Below, piece by piece: positions 1 through 6,894 of a stretch of 8,756 bases of DNA; position 1 is the first letter of the stretch; each line of letters begins with the position of its first letter. A program made the position numbers and the translations under genes. The DNA is from JBOHHM01 sp050725495 (GTDB lineage: Bacteria; Pseudomonadota; Gammaproteobacteria; Burkholderiales; Burkholderiaceae_C), in NCBI GenBank assembly GCA_050725495.1, contig JBOHHM010000002.1, positions 1 through 8,756 on the forward strand, in the 5' to 3' direction. The notes beneath the pieces are model-generated. The model worked only from the letters and a program-made list of their open reading frames with translations, ran no database searches and was not told where the DNA came from.

Positions 1-66
1 GCCGACAACGAGGCCGGCTGGCGGTCGTCACTCGCGAAACTCGCGGCGCTCGTCGAGGCGAGCTAG
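1..66 (+). CDS. C-terminal end of an SRPBCC/AHSA1-like protein (partial)
   Basis: Reading frame 1 is open from the window edge to a TAG at 64-66 and gives 21 residues. They contain GW, then SLAKLAALVEAS before the stop. A Gly-Trp followed by an amphipathic helix of the SLxKLAALLE type is the usual ending of SRPBCC (AHSA1, 'activator of Hsp90 ATPase homolog') domain proteins, where this last helix packs over the hydrophobic ligand cavity. Only the tail is visible, so the family call rests on this short pattern and the ligand or role cannot be given. The stop is followed by a hairpin at 72-89, consistent with a gene end here. Confidence 0.55.
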   Translation, partial: ADNEAGWRSSLAKLAALVEAS

Positions 67-71
67 AGCAC

Positions 72-89
72 GCACGACCTCGCTCGTGC
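72..89 (+). terminator. Hairpin just after the upstream gene, possible terminator
   Basis: GCACGA (72-77) and TCGTGC (84-89) form a perfect 6-bp stem with a 6-base loop, starting 5 bases after the stop codon of the upstream partial gene. No T-tract follows, so if it ends transcription it is not a classical intrinsic terminator. The placement is the main argument. Confidence 0.35.
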
Positions 90-156
90 TGGAACGCTGC
101 GATGCGCTGGCCGGCATTCACGCGGTAGCGCCCACCGGGGCCGGGCAGGCGATGTT

Positions 157-193
157 GGCGCCGACTCAAGGGCGCCGCCCAACCGCCTGGTTG
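157..193 (+). other. Two adjacent small hairpins upstream of the pirin gene
   Basis: GGCGCC at 157-162 pairs with GGCGCC at 171-176 across an 8-base loop. CAACC (180-184) pairs with GGTTG (189-193) across a GCCT loop and is followed by the AT-richer stretch CTTCTAAATTGATAG (194-208). That stretch is the only AT-rich part of the 67-308 gap, so it may hold a promoter for the pirin gene, or the second hairpin may be a weak terminator. No convincing -35/-10 pair can be placed, and nothing else is visible in this gap. Confidence 0.25.
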
Positions 194-308
194 CTTCTAA
201 ATTGATAGCACACCGCGCCCCATCCGTCTTGGCGTCGGCCGGATTTTCTGATCAAACCAGCAGCCCGCCAGCCCCCACGCGCAACGCGGTCGGCCCAGCT
301 GTGCCACC

Positions 309-1235
309 ATGCGGGGCATGAACACCACCACCGCCCCGGTTCAGCAGCCGCGCCGCGTCGAGCGCCTGATCACCGGCCAGCCGACCCGCGAAGGCGCGGG
401 CGTCAAGCTCACGCGCATGCTCACGCAGGACCTGCAGCGCCGGCTCGACCCGTTCCTGATGCTCGACAGCTTCGCCAGCGACGACCCCAAGGACTACGGC
501 GCGGGCTTTCCCGACCACCCGCACCGCGGCTTCGAGACCGTGACCTACATGATCGCGGGGCGCCTGCGCCACAAGGACAGCGCGGGCCACGAAGGGCTGC
601 TGCAAAACGGCGGCGTGCAGTGGATGACGGCCGGGCGCGGCGTGATCCACAGCGAAATGCCCGAGCAGGAGCAGGGCGTGATGGAGGGCTTTCAGCTCTG
701 GCTCAACCTGCCGGCCAAGGACAAGCTGTGCGAGCCCTGGTACCGCGACATCCAGAGCGAGCAGATCCCGGAGTTCACGACACCCGACGGCGCCGACGGC
801 GACCTGCGCGGCAGCGTGCGCGTGCGCGTGATCTCGGGCACTTCACATGGCGTGGCCGGCGCGATGCAGCGCGACCCGGCGAGTTTTCCGACCGACCCGC
901 TCTACCTGGACCTGCACTTCCTGGTCGAGGGCGCGACCTTCGACCAGTTGCTGCCCTCGCATTACAACGCCTTGCTCTATGTGTACCGCGGCACCGTGGA
1001 GGTGCTGCATGCCGACGGCCAGGCCACGGCCGTGCCGCGCCAGCGCATGGCCATCCTGGCCAACGAAGGCGACGGGGTCACGCTGCATGCCGCCAGCGAT
1101 GAAGACACGCGCGCCCTGCTGATCGCCGGCCAGCCGCTGAAGGAGCCGATCGCACAGTACGGCCCGTTTGTCATGAACACCCACGAGCAGATCTTCGAGG
1201 CCGTGCGCGACTTCCAGGCCGGCCGCCTGGCCTGA
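309..1235 (+). CDS. Pirin family protein (bicupin)
   Basis: The 308-residue product is a full-length pirin. The N-terminal cupin carries the family metal site: HPHRGFET places His70 and His72, and GRGVIHSEMPE supplies His114 and Glu116, matching the His-His-His-Glu ligand set of human pirin and E. coli YhhW. The LDPFLMLD and GGVQWMTAG segments are also typical. A second cupin-like domain occupies about residues 190-300. Pirins are cytosolic non-haem iron proteins; some act as quercetin 2,3-dioxygenases and others as redox-sensing regulators, and the sequence does not decide between these. The ATG at 309 is used here, but ATG 318 (giving MNTTTA) is equally possible because neither has a clear ribosome-binding site. 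It appears to be a single-gene unit, with 119 bases before the next start. Confidence 0.93.
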   Translation: MRGMNTTTAPVQQPRRVERLITGQPTREGAGVKLTRMLTQDLQRRLDPFLMLDSFASDDPKDYGAGFPDHPHRGFETVTYMIAGRLRHKDSAGHEGLLQNGGVQWMTAGRGVIHSEMPEQEQGVMEGFQLWLNLPAKDKLCEPWYRDIQSEQIPEFTTPDGADGDLRGSVRVRVISGTSHGVAGAMQRDPASFPTDPLYLDLHFLVEGATFDQLLPSHYNALLYVYRGTVEVLHADGQATAVPRQRMAILANEGDGVTLHAASDEDTRALLIAGQPLKEPIAQYGPFVMNTHEQIFEAVRDFQAGRLA

Positions 1236-1236
1236 G

Positions 1237-1261
1237 CCGATCGGCCCCCTGAGGGCGTCGG
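1237..1261 (+). terminator. Imperfect hairpin after the pirin gene
   Basis: CCGA (1237-1240) and TCGG (1258-1261) enclose GCCC (1244-1247) and GGGC (1253-1256), giving an interrupted 4+4 bp stem that begins one base after the stop codon. No T-run follows directly, so intrinsic termination is only a possibility. Confidence 0.25.
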
Positions 1262-1276
1262 ACTGCTCGGTTTCAA

Positions 1277-1305
1277 TTGCGTCGCGCCCGGGCAAGGTCT
1301 ATGCT
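1277..1305 (+). promoter_or_regulatory. Weak sigma70-like promoter candidate for the usp gene
   Basis: TTGCGT (1277-1282) and TATGCT (1300-1305) are separated by 17 bases and lie about 50 bases before the usp start. The match is 3/6 and 4/6 to consensus. An alternative is TTGACC (1305-1310), a 5/6 -35 match, with TATTGG (1327-1332) 16 bases on, but that would start transcription almost at the ribosome-binding site. The imperfect palindrome GGTCTA-TGC-TTGACC (1296-1310) overlaps both. This is a pattern match only. Confidence 0.22.
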
Positions 1306-1342
1306 TGACCCGTGTTTCGAGGCGGGTATTGGCTTTCCAGGC

Positions 1343-1348
1343 AGGAGG
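1343..1348 (+). promoter_or_regulatory. Strong ribosome-binding site fixing the usp start
   Basis: AGGAGG at 1343-1348 lies 6 bases before the ATG at 1355. It decides this start over an in-frame ATG at 1277 that would add 26 residues not resembling the family. It is the best Shine-Dalgarno match in the window, suggesting efficient translation. Confidence 0.85.
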
Positions 1349-1354
1349 TGCTCC

Positions 1355-1792
1355 ATGTACAAGCGCATTGTGTTGGCCTACGACGGCTCCGAGCCCGGAC
1401 AGCAGGCCTTGCTTGACTGTCATGAGATCGCGCAGTGGAGCCAATCGGAGCTGTTTCTCATTGCGGTCATGCCCTTGCCGATGAGCGCGGTCGGGCTCGA
1501 AGGCCATGCCTATGACCCGGATATGGACGAGCGCGAAAGGTCCAAGTACCAGGCCATCCTCGACGCGGGCCTGAGCCGGCTTGCCAATTCCGGGCTGACG
1601 GCGCGCGGCGAAGTGCTCGTCGGCGATGCGACCGATGAAATTGTGCGCTATGCCCGCAGCGTCGAAGCCAACCTGATCGTCGTCGGCCACAAGCACCTGG
1701 ACAGCTGGGCTGCGCGTTGGTGGCGGGGATCGATTTCGAAGGCCTTGATCGAGCATTCGCCCTGCAGTGTGCTCGTTGTCATCACGCGTTGA
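1355..1792 (+). CDS. Universal stress protein, UspA family
   Basis: A 145-residue single-domain Usp, the standard length. It opens with the beta-strand and turn YKRIVLAYDGSEPG, with the conserved Asp10 that contacts adenine in ATP-binding members. VGDATDEIVRYA (about 89-100) matches the family's G-x-x-x-x-x-I helix. The last third reads VVGH, then RWWRGSISKALIEHSPCSVLVV, the normal C-terminal strand-helix-strand. The nucleotide motif G-x2-G-x9-G-S/T is altered: Gly111 and Gly125-Ser126 are present, but His114 stands where the second glycine should be and the spacing to Gly125 is one residue longer. ATP binding is therefore uncertain. Usp proteins are cytosolic and accumulate under starvation and stress. 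The gene ends 27 bases before the PBP-like gene, in the same frame, so it probably heads that transcription unit. Confidence 0.92.
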   Translation: MYKRIVLAYDGSEPGQQALLDCHEIAQWSQSELFLIAVMPLPMSAVGLEGHAYDPDMDERERSKYQAILDAGLSRLANSGLTARGEVLVGDATDEIVRYARSVEANLIVVGHKHLDSWAARWWRGSISKALIEHSPCSVLVVITR

Positions 1793-1819
1793 GATGCTGG
1801 GCTGGTGGGTTCATCTGGT

Positions 1820-4800
1820 ATGGCACAGGCCCCTCTTTGGTCGACCGCCCGACAAGGGATCGTCGCGGCTTGGCGCTGGCTGTTCCAGTGGCCAGCCGGG
1901 CTCGTGCGCCAAGCCGGCTGGCGTGCGCGGGCCCTCAAGACGGCGCTGCTGGCGCTGATCCTGATCGGGCTCGCCCAGCTCGTCGCCTGGGAGTTGCGCA
2001 GCTCCACGCTGCAGGCGCATTTCCTGGCGCAATGGGCGCGCGAACTCAGCTTCGAACTGCAGGCGGGCAGCAGCCCCGGCAACCGCTACCCGCTGGCGGG
2101 ACCCTACAACGAGCGCATGGGCTACACGCGCATCCCGGCCCTGGTCGAGCGCTTGCAGGGCCACGACTACCTGCTCACCGCCCAGGCACGCCAGGCCGAG
2201 CCGCTGGTCAGCTTCATCGAGCGCGGCTTTTTCCCCCCTTTCCCGGAAAAGGCGCAGACCGGCCTGAGCGTGCTCGACTGCCGCAGCGCCCCGCTGTTCA
2301 AAACGCAGTTTCCGCAACAGGCCTACCCCGGCTATGAGGCCATACCGCCGCTGCTGGCCAGCACGCTGGTCTTTGTCGAAAACCGCGAACTGCTCTCCGC
2401 CGCCGAGCCCAAACACAATCCGGCGCTGGAATGGGACCGCCTGGGCCGGGCGGTGCTGGACCAGGCCATCGCGGTCGTGAACCGCGATCACCCCGCCGCC
2501 GGCGGCAGCACGCTGGCCACCCAGCTGGAAAAGTTCCGCCACTCCCCCGAGGGGCGCACGGCCTCGGTGGCCGAGAAGTACCGCCAAATCGTCTCGGCCT
2601 CGGTGCGCGCCTACCGGGACGGTGAGGACACGCGGGCGGCGCGCGAGCGCATCCTGCTCGACTACCTCAACAGCCTGCCGCTGGGGGCCCAGCGCGGCTG
2701 GGGCGAGGTCATCGGCATTCTCGATGGGCTGCGCGCGTGGTACGGGACCGATGCGGCGGCGGCCAACGAGGCCCTGCGCGCCTCGCCGGCTCAGGGCGTG
2801 GATCTGGCGGCCCGGGCACGGGTCTACCGGCAGACGTTGAGCCTGCTGATCGCCCAGCGCCGGCCCTCGTTCTACCTGGGCGCGGGGCAGGATCAGCTGG
2901 CCGCGCTCACCGACAGCTACCTGCGGCTGCTGGCACGGGCCGGCGTGATCGGTCCGGCCCTGCGCGAGGCGGCGCTGCGGACCCGGCTCGTGGTGCGCGA
3001 CGAACCGCCGGCCAACGCAGCGGGCATGGAAATCAGCGACCGCAAGGCGGCCAATCTGGCGCGCATCCAGCTCGCCGCGCTGCTCGACACCGCTCGCCTG
3101 TACGACCTCGATCGCCTCGATCTGAGCGTGACCAGCACCCTCGACGGCGCGCTGCAAACGGCCGTGACCGATTTGCTGCGCCGACTGCGGGAGCCGGCGG
3201 CGACCCGGGCCGCGGGGCTGATGGGGCCGCAGCTGCTGGAGCGTGGCGACCCGTCGCAGCTGTTTTACAGCTTCACGCTCTACGAGCGCGGCGAGGGTGT
3301 GAACCGGGTCCGCGTGCAGACCGACAACCTCGATCAGCCCTTCGACATCAACACCGGCGCCAAGCTCGAGCTGGGCTCCACGGCCAAGCTGCGCACGCTG
3401 GCCACCTACCTGGAGATCATGGCCTCGCTGCATGGGCAGCTCAGCCCCTTGAGCCGCGAGGCGCTGGCTGGCCGCGAGATCGCACGCCAGGACCGGCTGA
3501 CGCGCTGGGCGGTCGACTATCTGTTGACGGCGCCGGACAAAAGCCTGCCTGCGATGCTGCAGGCGGCCATGGCGCGGCGCTACTCCGCCAGCCCCGCCGA
3601 AACCTTTTTCACCGGCGGCGGCGCTCACCGCTTCGAGAACTTCGACCGGCGCGACAACGGCAAAACCCCGACCGTGGCCGAAGCCTTTCGCGATTCGGTG
3701 AACCTGGTGTTCATCCGGCTGATGCGCGATGTGGTTCACCACCACATGTACCGCGGGCCACGCTCGGCCGAGCGGATCCTGGGGGACGAGGACCACCCGC
3801 AGCGCGCGGCCTTGCTGGCACGATTCGCCGACCGTGAAGGCAGCCGTTTCCTGCGCGGCTTCTACCGCAAATACCACGGCCAGACGCCCGAGAAGGCGCT
3901 GCAACAGCTGGTCGCGGGCCGGCCCATGACGCCCGCGCGGCTGGCGGTGATTTATCGCTCGTGGGCGCCCGAGGCCTCGTTCGAGCAGTTCAGCGCATTC
4001 CTGGCCCGGCATCCGGCGGCCTCGAAACTGCCGACTCCGGCCCGGCGCGCGCTCTACGAGCGCTACGCGCTGCAGCGCTTCTCGCTGGCCGATCGGGGCT
4101 ACCTTGCCCGAGTGCACCCGCTGGAGCTCTGGCTGGCCGCCTATTTGCGCCAGCGCCCCGAGACCTCCCAGTCCCAGGTCATCGAGGCCAGCCGCAGCGA
4201 GCGCCAGGAGGTCTACGGCTGGCTGTTTCGCACGCGGGCCCGGGCCGCACAGGACACGCGCATCCGGTCCCTGCTGGAGAGCGACGCCTTTGTCGAGATC
4301 CACCGCAGCTGGCAGCGCCTGGGCTACCCGTTCGACAGCCTCGTGCCCTCCTATGCCACGGCCATCGGCAGTTCCGGCGACCGGCCCGCGGCGCTGGCCG
4401 AGCTGATGGGCATCATCGTCAACGCCGGCATGCGCCTGCCCTCGGTGCAGCTCGAAGCCTTGCACTTTGCCGCCGGCACCCCCTATGAAACCCTGGCCCG
4501 TTGGCAGGCCCCGCCAGGCGAACGCGTGATGACAGCCGAGGTGGCGGCCACCCTCAGGCAGGCAGTGACCCAGGTGGTGGAGCTGGGCACGGCGCGCCGC
4601 ATGCGAGGTGTCTTTGCCGGACCCGACCGGATCCCGCTGGTGGTCGGAGGCAAGACCGGCACCGGGGACAACCGACTCGACACCTACGGGCCCAGAGGCG
4701 CGCTGATCGAATCGCGCGTCATCAACCGCACGGCCACCTTCGTGTTCTTCATCGGGGATCGCCACTACGGTATCGTGACTGCCTATGTGCCCGGGCCGGC

Positions 4801-4966
4801 GGCCCAGGCCTATCGCTTCACCAGCGCGCTGCCGGTGCAGATTCTCAAGACCATGGCCCCCCTGCTCAAACCCGTGGTCGTTGCCGCCGGCGAAGGCGAC
4901 TGCACCCAGACCCGCCGGGCCACGAACGGCCAGCCGATGGACGCAGGCTCGTCGGCACCGCGCTGA
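1820..4966 (+). CDS. Class A penicillin-binding-protein-like enzyme with divergent GT51 and extended transpeptidase domain
   Basis: A 1048-residue protein from ATG 1820. GTG 1805 would add five residues; ATG is preferred, with GGTGGG 10 bases upstream. A single hydrophobic helix at about 40-58 anchors it in the inner membrane, leaving the rest periplasmic. A GT51-like region follows: FVENRELL (Glu187 as presumed catalytic acid), GGSTLATQL (228-236) and RILLDYLN (277-284). The transpeptidase triad is complete: STAK (Ser520 nucleophile, Lys523), SVN (Ser626, Asn628) and KTGTG (Lys945). Class A PBPs polymerise lipid II glycan strands and cross-link their peptides. Two oddities: GT motifs are degenerate (ENR for ED, Gln256 where the second catalytic Glu is expected), and SxN to KTG spans 317 residues, with extra alpha-helix-rich sequence at about 640-835. 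Transpeptidase activity is likely; glycosyltransferase activity is uncertain. It sits between a Usp and an MFS gene. Confidence 0.85.
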   Translation: MAQAPLWSTARQGIVAAWRWLFQWPAGLVRQAGWRARALKTALLALILIGLAQLVAWELRSSTLQAHFLAQWARELSFELQAGSSPGNRYPLAGPYNERMGYTRIPALVERLQGHDYLLTAQARQAEPLVSFIERGFFPPFPEKAQTGLSVLDCRSAPLFKTQFPQQAYPGYEAIPPLLASTLVFVENRELLSAAEPKHNPALEWDRLGRAVLDQAIAVVNRDHPAAGGSTLATQLEKFRHSPEGRTASVAEKYRQIVSASVRAYRDGEDTRAARERILLDYLNSLPLGAQRGWGEVIGILDGLRAWYGTDAAAANEALRASPAQGVDLAARARVYRQTLSLLIAQRRPSFYLGAGQDQLAALTDSYLRLLARAGVIGPALREAALRTRLVVRDEPPANAAGMEISDRKAANLARIQLAALLDTARLYDLDRLDLSVTSTLDGALQTAVTDLLRRLREPAATRAAGLMGPQLLERGDPSQLFYSFTLYERGEGVNRVRVQTDNLDQPFDINTGAKLELGSTAKLRTLATYLEIMASLHGQLSPLSREALAGREIARQDRLTRWAVDYLLTAPDKSLPAMLQAAMARRYSASPAETFFTGGGAHRFENFDRRDNGKTPTVAEAFRDSVNLVFIRLMRDVVHHHMYRGPRSAERILGDEDHPQRAALLARFADREGSRFLRGFYRKYHGQTPEKALQQLVAGRPMTPARLAVIYRSWAPEASFEQFSAFLARHPAASKLPTPARRALYERYALQRFSLADRGYLARVHPLELWLAAYLRQRPETSQSQVIEASRSERQEVYGWLFRTRARAAQDTRIRSLLESDAFVEIHRSWQRLGYPFDSLVPSYATAIGSSGDRPAALAELMGIIVNAGMRLPSVQLEALHFAAGTPYETLARWQAPPGERVMTAEVAATLRQAVTQVVELGTARRMRGVFAGPDRIPLVVGGKTGTGDNRLDTYGPRGALIESRVINRTATFVFFIGDRHYGIVTAYVPGPAAQAYRFTSALPVQILKTMAPLLKPVVVAAGEGDCTQTRRATNGQPMDAGSSAPR

Positions 4967-5007
4967 ATGGCGCTGAGGTTCCACCTGCGTCCCCAACTGC
5001 CCCCTGT

Positions 5008-5011
5008 GGAG
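5008..5011 (+). promoter_or_regulatory. Ribosome-binding site choosing the MFS start
   Basis: GGAG at 5008-5011 lies 9 bases before ATG 5021. The earlier in-frame ATG at 4967, which directly follows the preceding stop codon, has no such site and would add 18 proline-rich residues ahead of the first membrane helix. Confidence 0.55.
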
Positions 5012-5020
5012 CCGGCGGCC

Positions 5021-6301
5021 ATGAACTACGGCATTCGTGCCAACCTCGGCCAGGTTGTGCAACAGTTGCTGCAGGTGCTGCTGGTGGGCATGACCATCGG
5101 CATGATGCGCAACGTCGTGCCGGCCCTGGCCGAGGCCGAGTTCGGCGTGCCGCGCGGCTCCTTCATGCTGCTGGTGGCCTTTGTCGTGGCCTTCGGTTTC
5201 GTCAAGGGCGCGATGAACTTCGTTGCCGGCCGCCTGGCCGAGCGCATCGGCCGCCGACAGGTCCTGCTGATCGGCTGGCTCGTCGCGCTGCCGATCCCGG
5301 CGCTGATCTACTTCGCCCGCTCGTGGAACTGGATTGTGCTGGCCACGGTCCTGCTGGGCGTGAACCAGGGGCTGACCTGGTCGATGACCCAGACCGCCAA
5401 GCTCGACCTCACGCGGGCCGACCAGCGCGGCCTGGTCATCGGTCTCAACGAGTTCTGCGGCTACCTCGGGGTGGCGCTGGCCGGGGTCATCACAGGTTAT
5501 GGCGCAACGCTGCTGGGCCCGCGCGCGGGCCTGCTGTGGTTCGGCGCCGCCGTCATCGCAGGGGCGACCCTGCTGGCCTGGCTGGCCGTGGTCGAGACCC
5601 TGCCCTGGGCCCAGGCCGAGGGCCAGAGCGATGCCGCCAGCCCCTTGGCCCAGGCGCTGCGTCCACGCTACCCATCCGGGGTCAGCGAGCAGGCGACGAC
5701 CGGCGAGCTGTTGGCGCTGATGAGCTGGCGCGACCGCCGCATGGCCGCGCTGTGCCAGGCCGGTCTGGTGGAGAAGTTCGTCGACGCGCTGGTCTGGGCG
5801 TTCTGGCCGGTCTACCTGCACCAGCAGGGCGCGAGCCTGCCCGCCATCGGCTGGATGCTGGGCATCTACGGCTTCGCCTGGGGCGGCGCCCAGTTCTTCA
5901 CCGGCCGGCTCTCTGACCGGATCGGGCGCCATCGCCTCAACGCCTGGGGCATGTGGGTGTGCGGCTCGGGCGTGGCCATGATGCCGCTGGGCGCCGGCCC
6001 GCTTTGGTGGAGCGCGTCGGCGGCCGTCGCCGGTGGCGGCATGGCGATGCTCTACCCGAACCTGAGCGCCGCGGTCGCCGACATCGCCCATCCGAGCTGG
6101 CGCGCGTCGGCCATCGGCATTTATCGCTTCTGGCGCGACCTGGGCTATGGCATCGGTGCGCTGGGATTGGGCGCCGCGGCGGTCCTGGGTGGCCGCATCG
6201 AGACTGCCTTCTGGTTCGTGGCGATCGCCATGGGGCTGTCAGGCCTGGCACTCTCGCACTGGGGCGAGGAAACGCACCCGCGCCTCAACCCCGCCCCGTG
6301 A
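5021..6301 (+). CDS. MFS transporter, 12 membrane helices
   Basis: A 426-residue inner-membrane carrier. Hydrophobic segments are visible at about 13-33, 46-66, 80-98, 102-122, 138-160, 168-192, 243-265, 275-295, 308-325, 328-350, 370-391 and 393-413, the usual 6+6 layout with a long hydrophilic loop at about 193-242. MFS motif A occurs after helix 2 as GRLAERIGRR (70-79) and is repeated after helix 8 as GRLSDRIGRHR (295-305), marking the two homologous halves. Gene order and motifs fit a secondary transporter, probably proton-coupled efflux, but nothing in the sequence reveals the substrate. The start at 5021 is chosen on its Shine-Dalgarno site; ATG 4967 is the alternative. It follows the PBP-like gene by 54 bases in the same frame and is probably co-transcribed with it. 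Confidence 0.9.
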   Translation: MNYGIRANLGQVVQQLLQVLLVGMTIGMMRNVVPALAEAEFGVPRGSFMLLVAFVVAFGFVKGAMNFVAGRLAERIGRRQVLLIGWLVALPIPALIYFARSWNWIVLATVLLGVNQGLTWSMTQTAKLDLTRADQRGLVIGLNEFCGYLGVALAGVITGYGATLLGPRAGLLWFGAAVIAGATLLAWLAVVETLPWAQAEGQSDAASPLAQALRPRYPSGVSEQATTGELLALMSWRDRRMAALCQAGLVEKFVDALVWAFWPVYLHQQGASLPAIGWMLGIYGFAWGGAQFFTGRLSDRIGRHRLNAWGMWVCGSGVAMMPLGAGPLWWSASAAVAGGGMAMLYPNLSAAVADIAHPSWRASAIGIYRFWRDLGYGIGALGLGAAAVLGGRIETAFWFVAIAMGLSGLALSHWGEETHPRLNPAP

Positions 6302-6370
6302 ACCGCCCCAGCCCCGGGTCCGCCAGCAGCAGGGGGATTCCCGGATTCACCGCCGCTGAGGATGTGCAGG

Positions 6371-6395
6371 CGCCATGTTCGGATTTACCATGGCG
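6371..6395. repeat. Inverted repeat in the gap before the small gene
   Basis: CGCCATG (6371-6377) and CATGGCG (6389-6395) form a perfect 7-bp inverted repeat around an 11-base spacer, about 100 bases before the start at 6496. Half-sites 18 bases apart, roughly two helical turns, would suit a dimeric repressor; it could also form a weak hairpin. The 6302-6495 gap shows no confident promoter: TTGACA at 6462-6467 is a perfect -35 hexamer but has no -10 partner. Confidence 0.35.
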
Positions 6396-6482
6396 GCATG
6401 AGTCTGTATGCGCGGGTCCGTTGCATCGCATCGGCGACCCCGCATCCAGACCGGTCCGTGTTTGACATCCGATTGCCTGCAG

Positions 6483-6488
6483 AAAGGG
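6483..6488 (+). promoter_or_regulatory. Ribosome-binding site of the small gene
   Basis: AAAGGG at 6483-6488 is 7 bases before ATG 6496, supporting translation of this short unrecognised gene and its chosen start. Confidence 0.5.
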
Positions 6489-6495
6489 TCAAGCC

Positions 6496-6864
6496 ATGCG
6501 CATCAGCGACCAAGAGTATTTCCGCAGCTGCGTTGCCAAGGAGCGGCACCTGGCGCAGCTGCTCGGTCATCACAACATCGAGGAGTGCTACGAAAGCGCC
6601 GGCACGCTGTGGGACCACACCCAGGCCCTGCCCCAGTGGACCCGCGACTGGAAGGCCTGCGGGCCTTTGATGGCGCAGTACGACATTGCAGTCAGCTACG
6701 GCAAGGAGCCCCAGCAGGTGGCCAGCAGCTTCGCGACCATAGGCTCGGCCGCAGGCTCCACCGTGATCCACTTCGCCGACCACCCGACGAAGGAGCGGGC
6801 CGTCATGTACGGCATCGTCAAGGAGGTGATCTTTCTGCTGGAACACGCCGGCAAATCGCACTGA
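6496..6864 (+). CDS. Small cytosolic protein of unknown function
   Basis: A 122-residue protein that I do not confidently recognise. It has no signal peptide or membrane helix. The N-terminal 45 residues look helical (EYFRSCVAKERHLAQLL, then CYESAGTLWDHTQ). The middle has a WTRDWKACGPLMAQYDIAVSYG core (about 48-69, Trp48 and Trp52), followed by GSTVIHFADHPTKERAVMYG (87-106) and a closing helix. The D-W-x-x-x-G-P-(I/L) core followed by a beta-strand recalls phage NinX-like proteins (DUF2591), but only loosely. Evidence that it is real: a good Shine-Dalgarno site, tight spacing to the next gene (30 bases) in the same frame, and a balanced residue composition unlike the Arg/Ala/Pro-rich alternative frames. 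It may be co-transcribed with the phospholipase gene. Confidence 0.7.
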   Translation: MRISDQEYFRSCVAKERHLAQLLGHHNIEECYESAGTLWDHTQALPQWTRDWKACGPLMAQYDIAVSYGKEPQQVASSFATIGSAAGSTVIHFADHPTKERAVMYGIVKEVIFLLEHAGKSH

Positions 6865-6894
6865 CCGGGCAACGCCGGCCAACGCGCAGCAACT

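Noticed and set aside
2228..2244. T5-C6-T3-C3 homopolymer runs inside the PBP-like gene, considered as a phase-variation tract
   Set aside because: The runs are short, the frame is intact, and the residues (GFFPPFPEKAQ) look like normal coding sequence.
1811..6091. A 1426-codon stop-free minus-strand frame opposite the PBP-like and MFS genes
   Set aside because: Both plus-strand genes lie in the same frame, so one antisense frame mirrors both. The translation is Gly/Gln/His/Arg/Ala-rich with no fold-like pattern, while the sense strand has clear PBP and MFS motifs. It is a GC-driven shadow.
6462..6467. Perfect TTGACA as a -35 for the small gene
   Set aside because: There is no -10-like hexamer at 16-18 bases, and transcription would begin at or after the start codon.
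6362..6670. A plus-strand frame beginning in the gap before the small gene
   Set aside because: It overlaps the small gene in another frame, is Arg/Ser/Pro-rich, and has no convincing ribosome-binding site.
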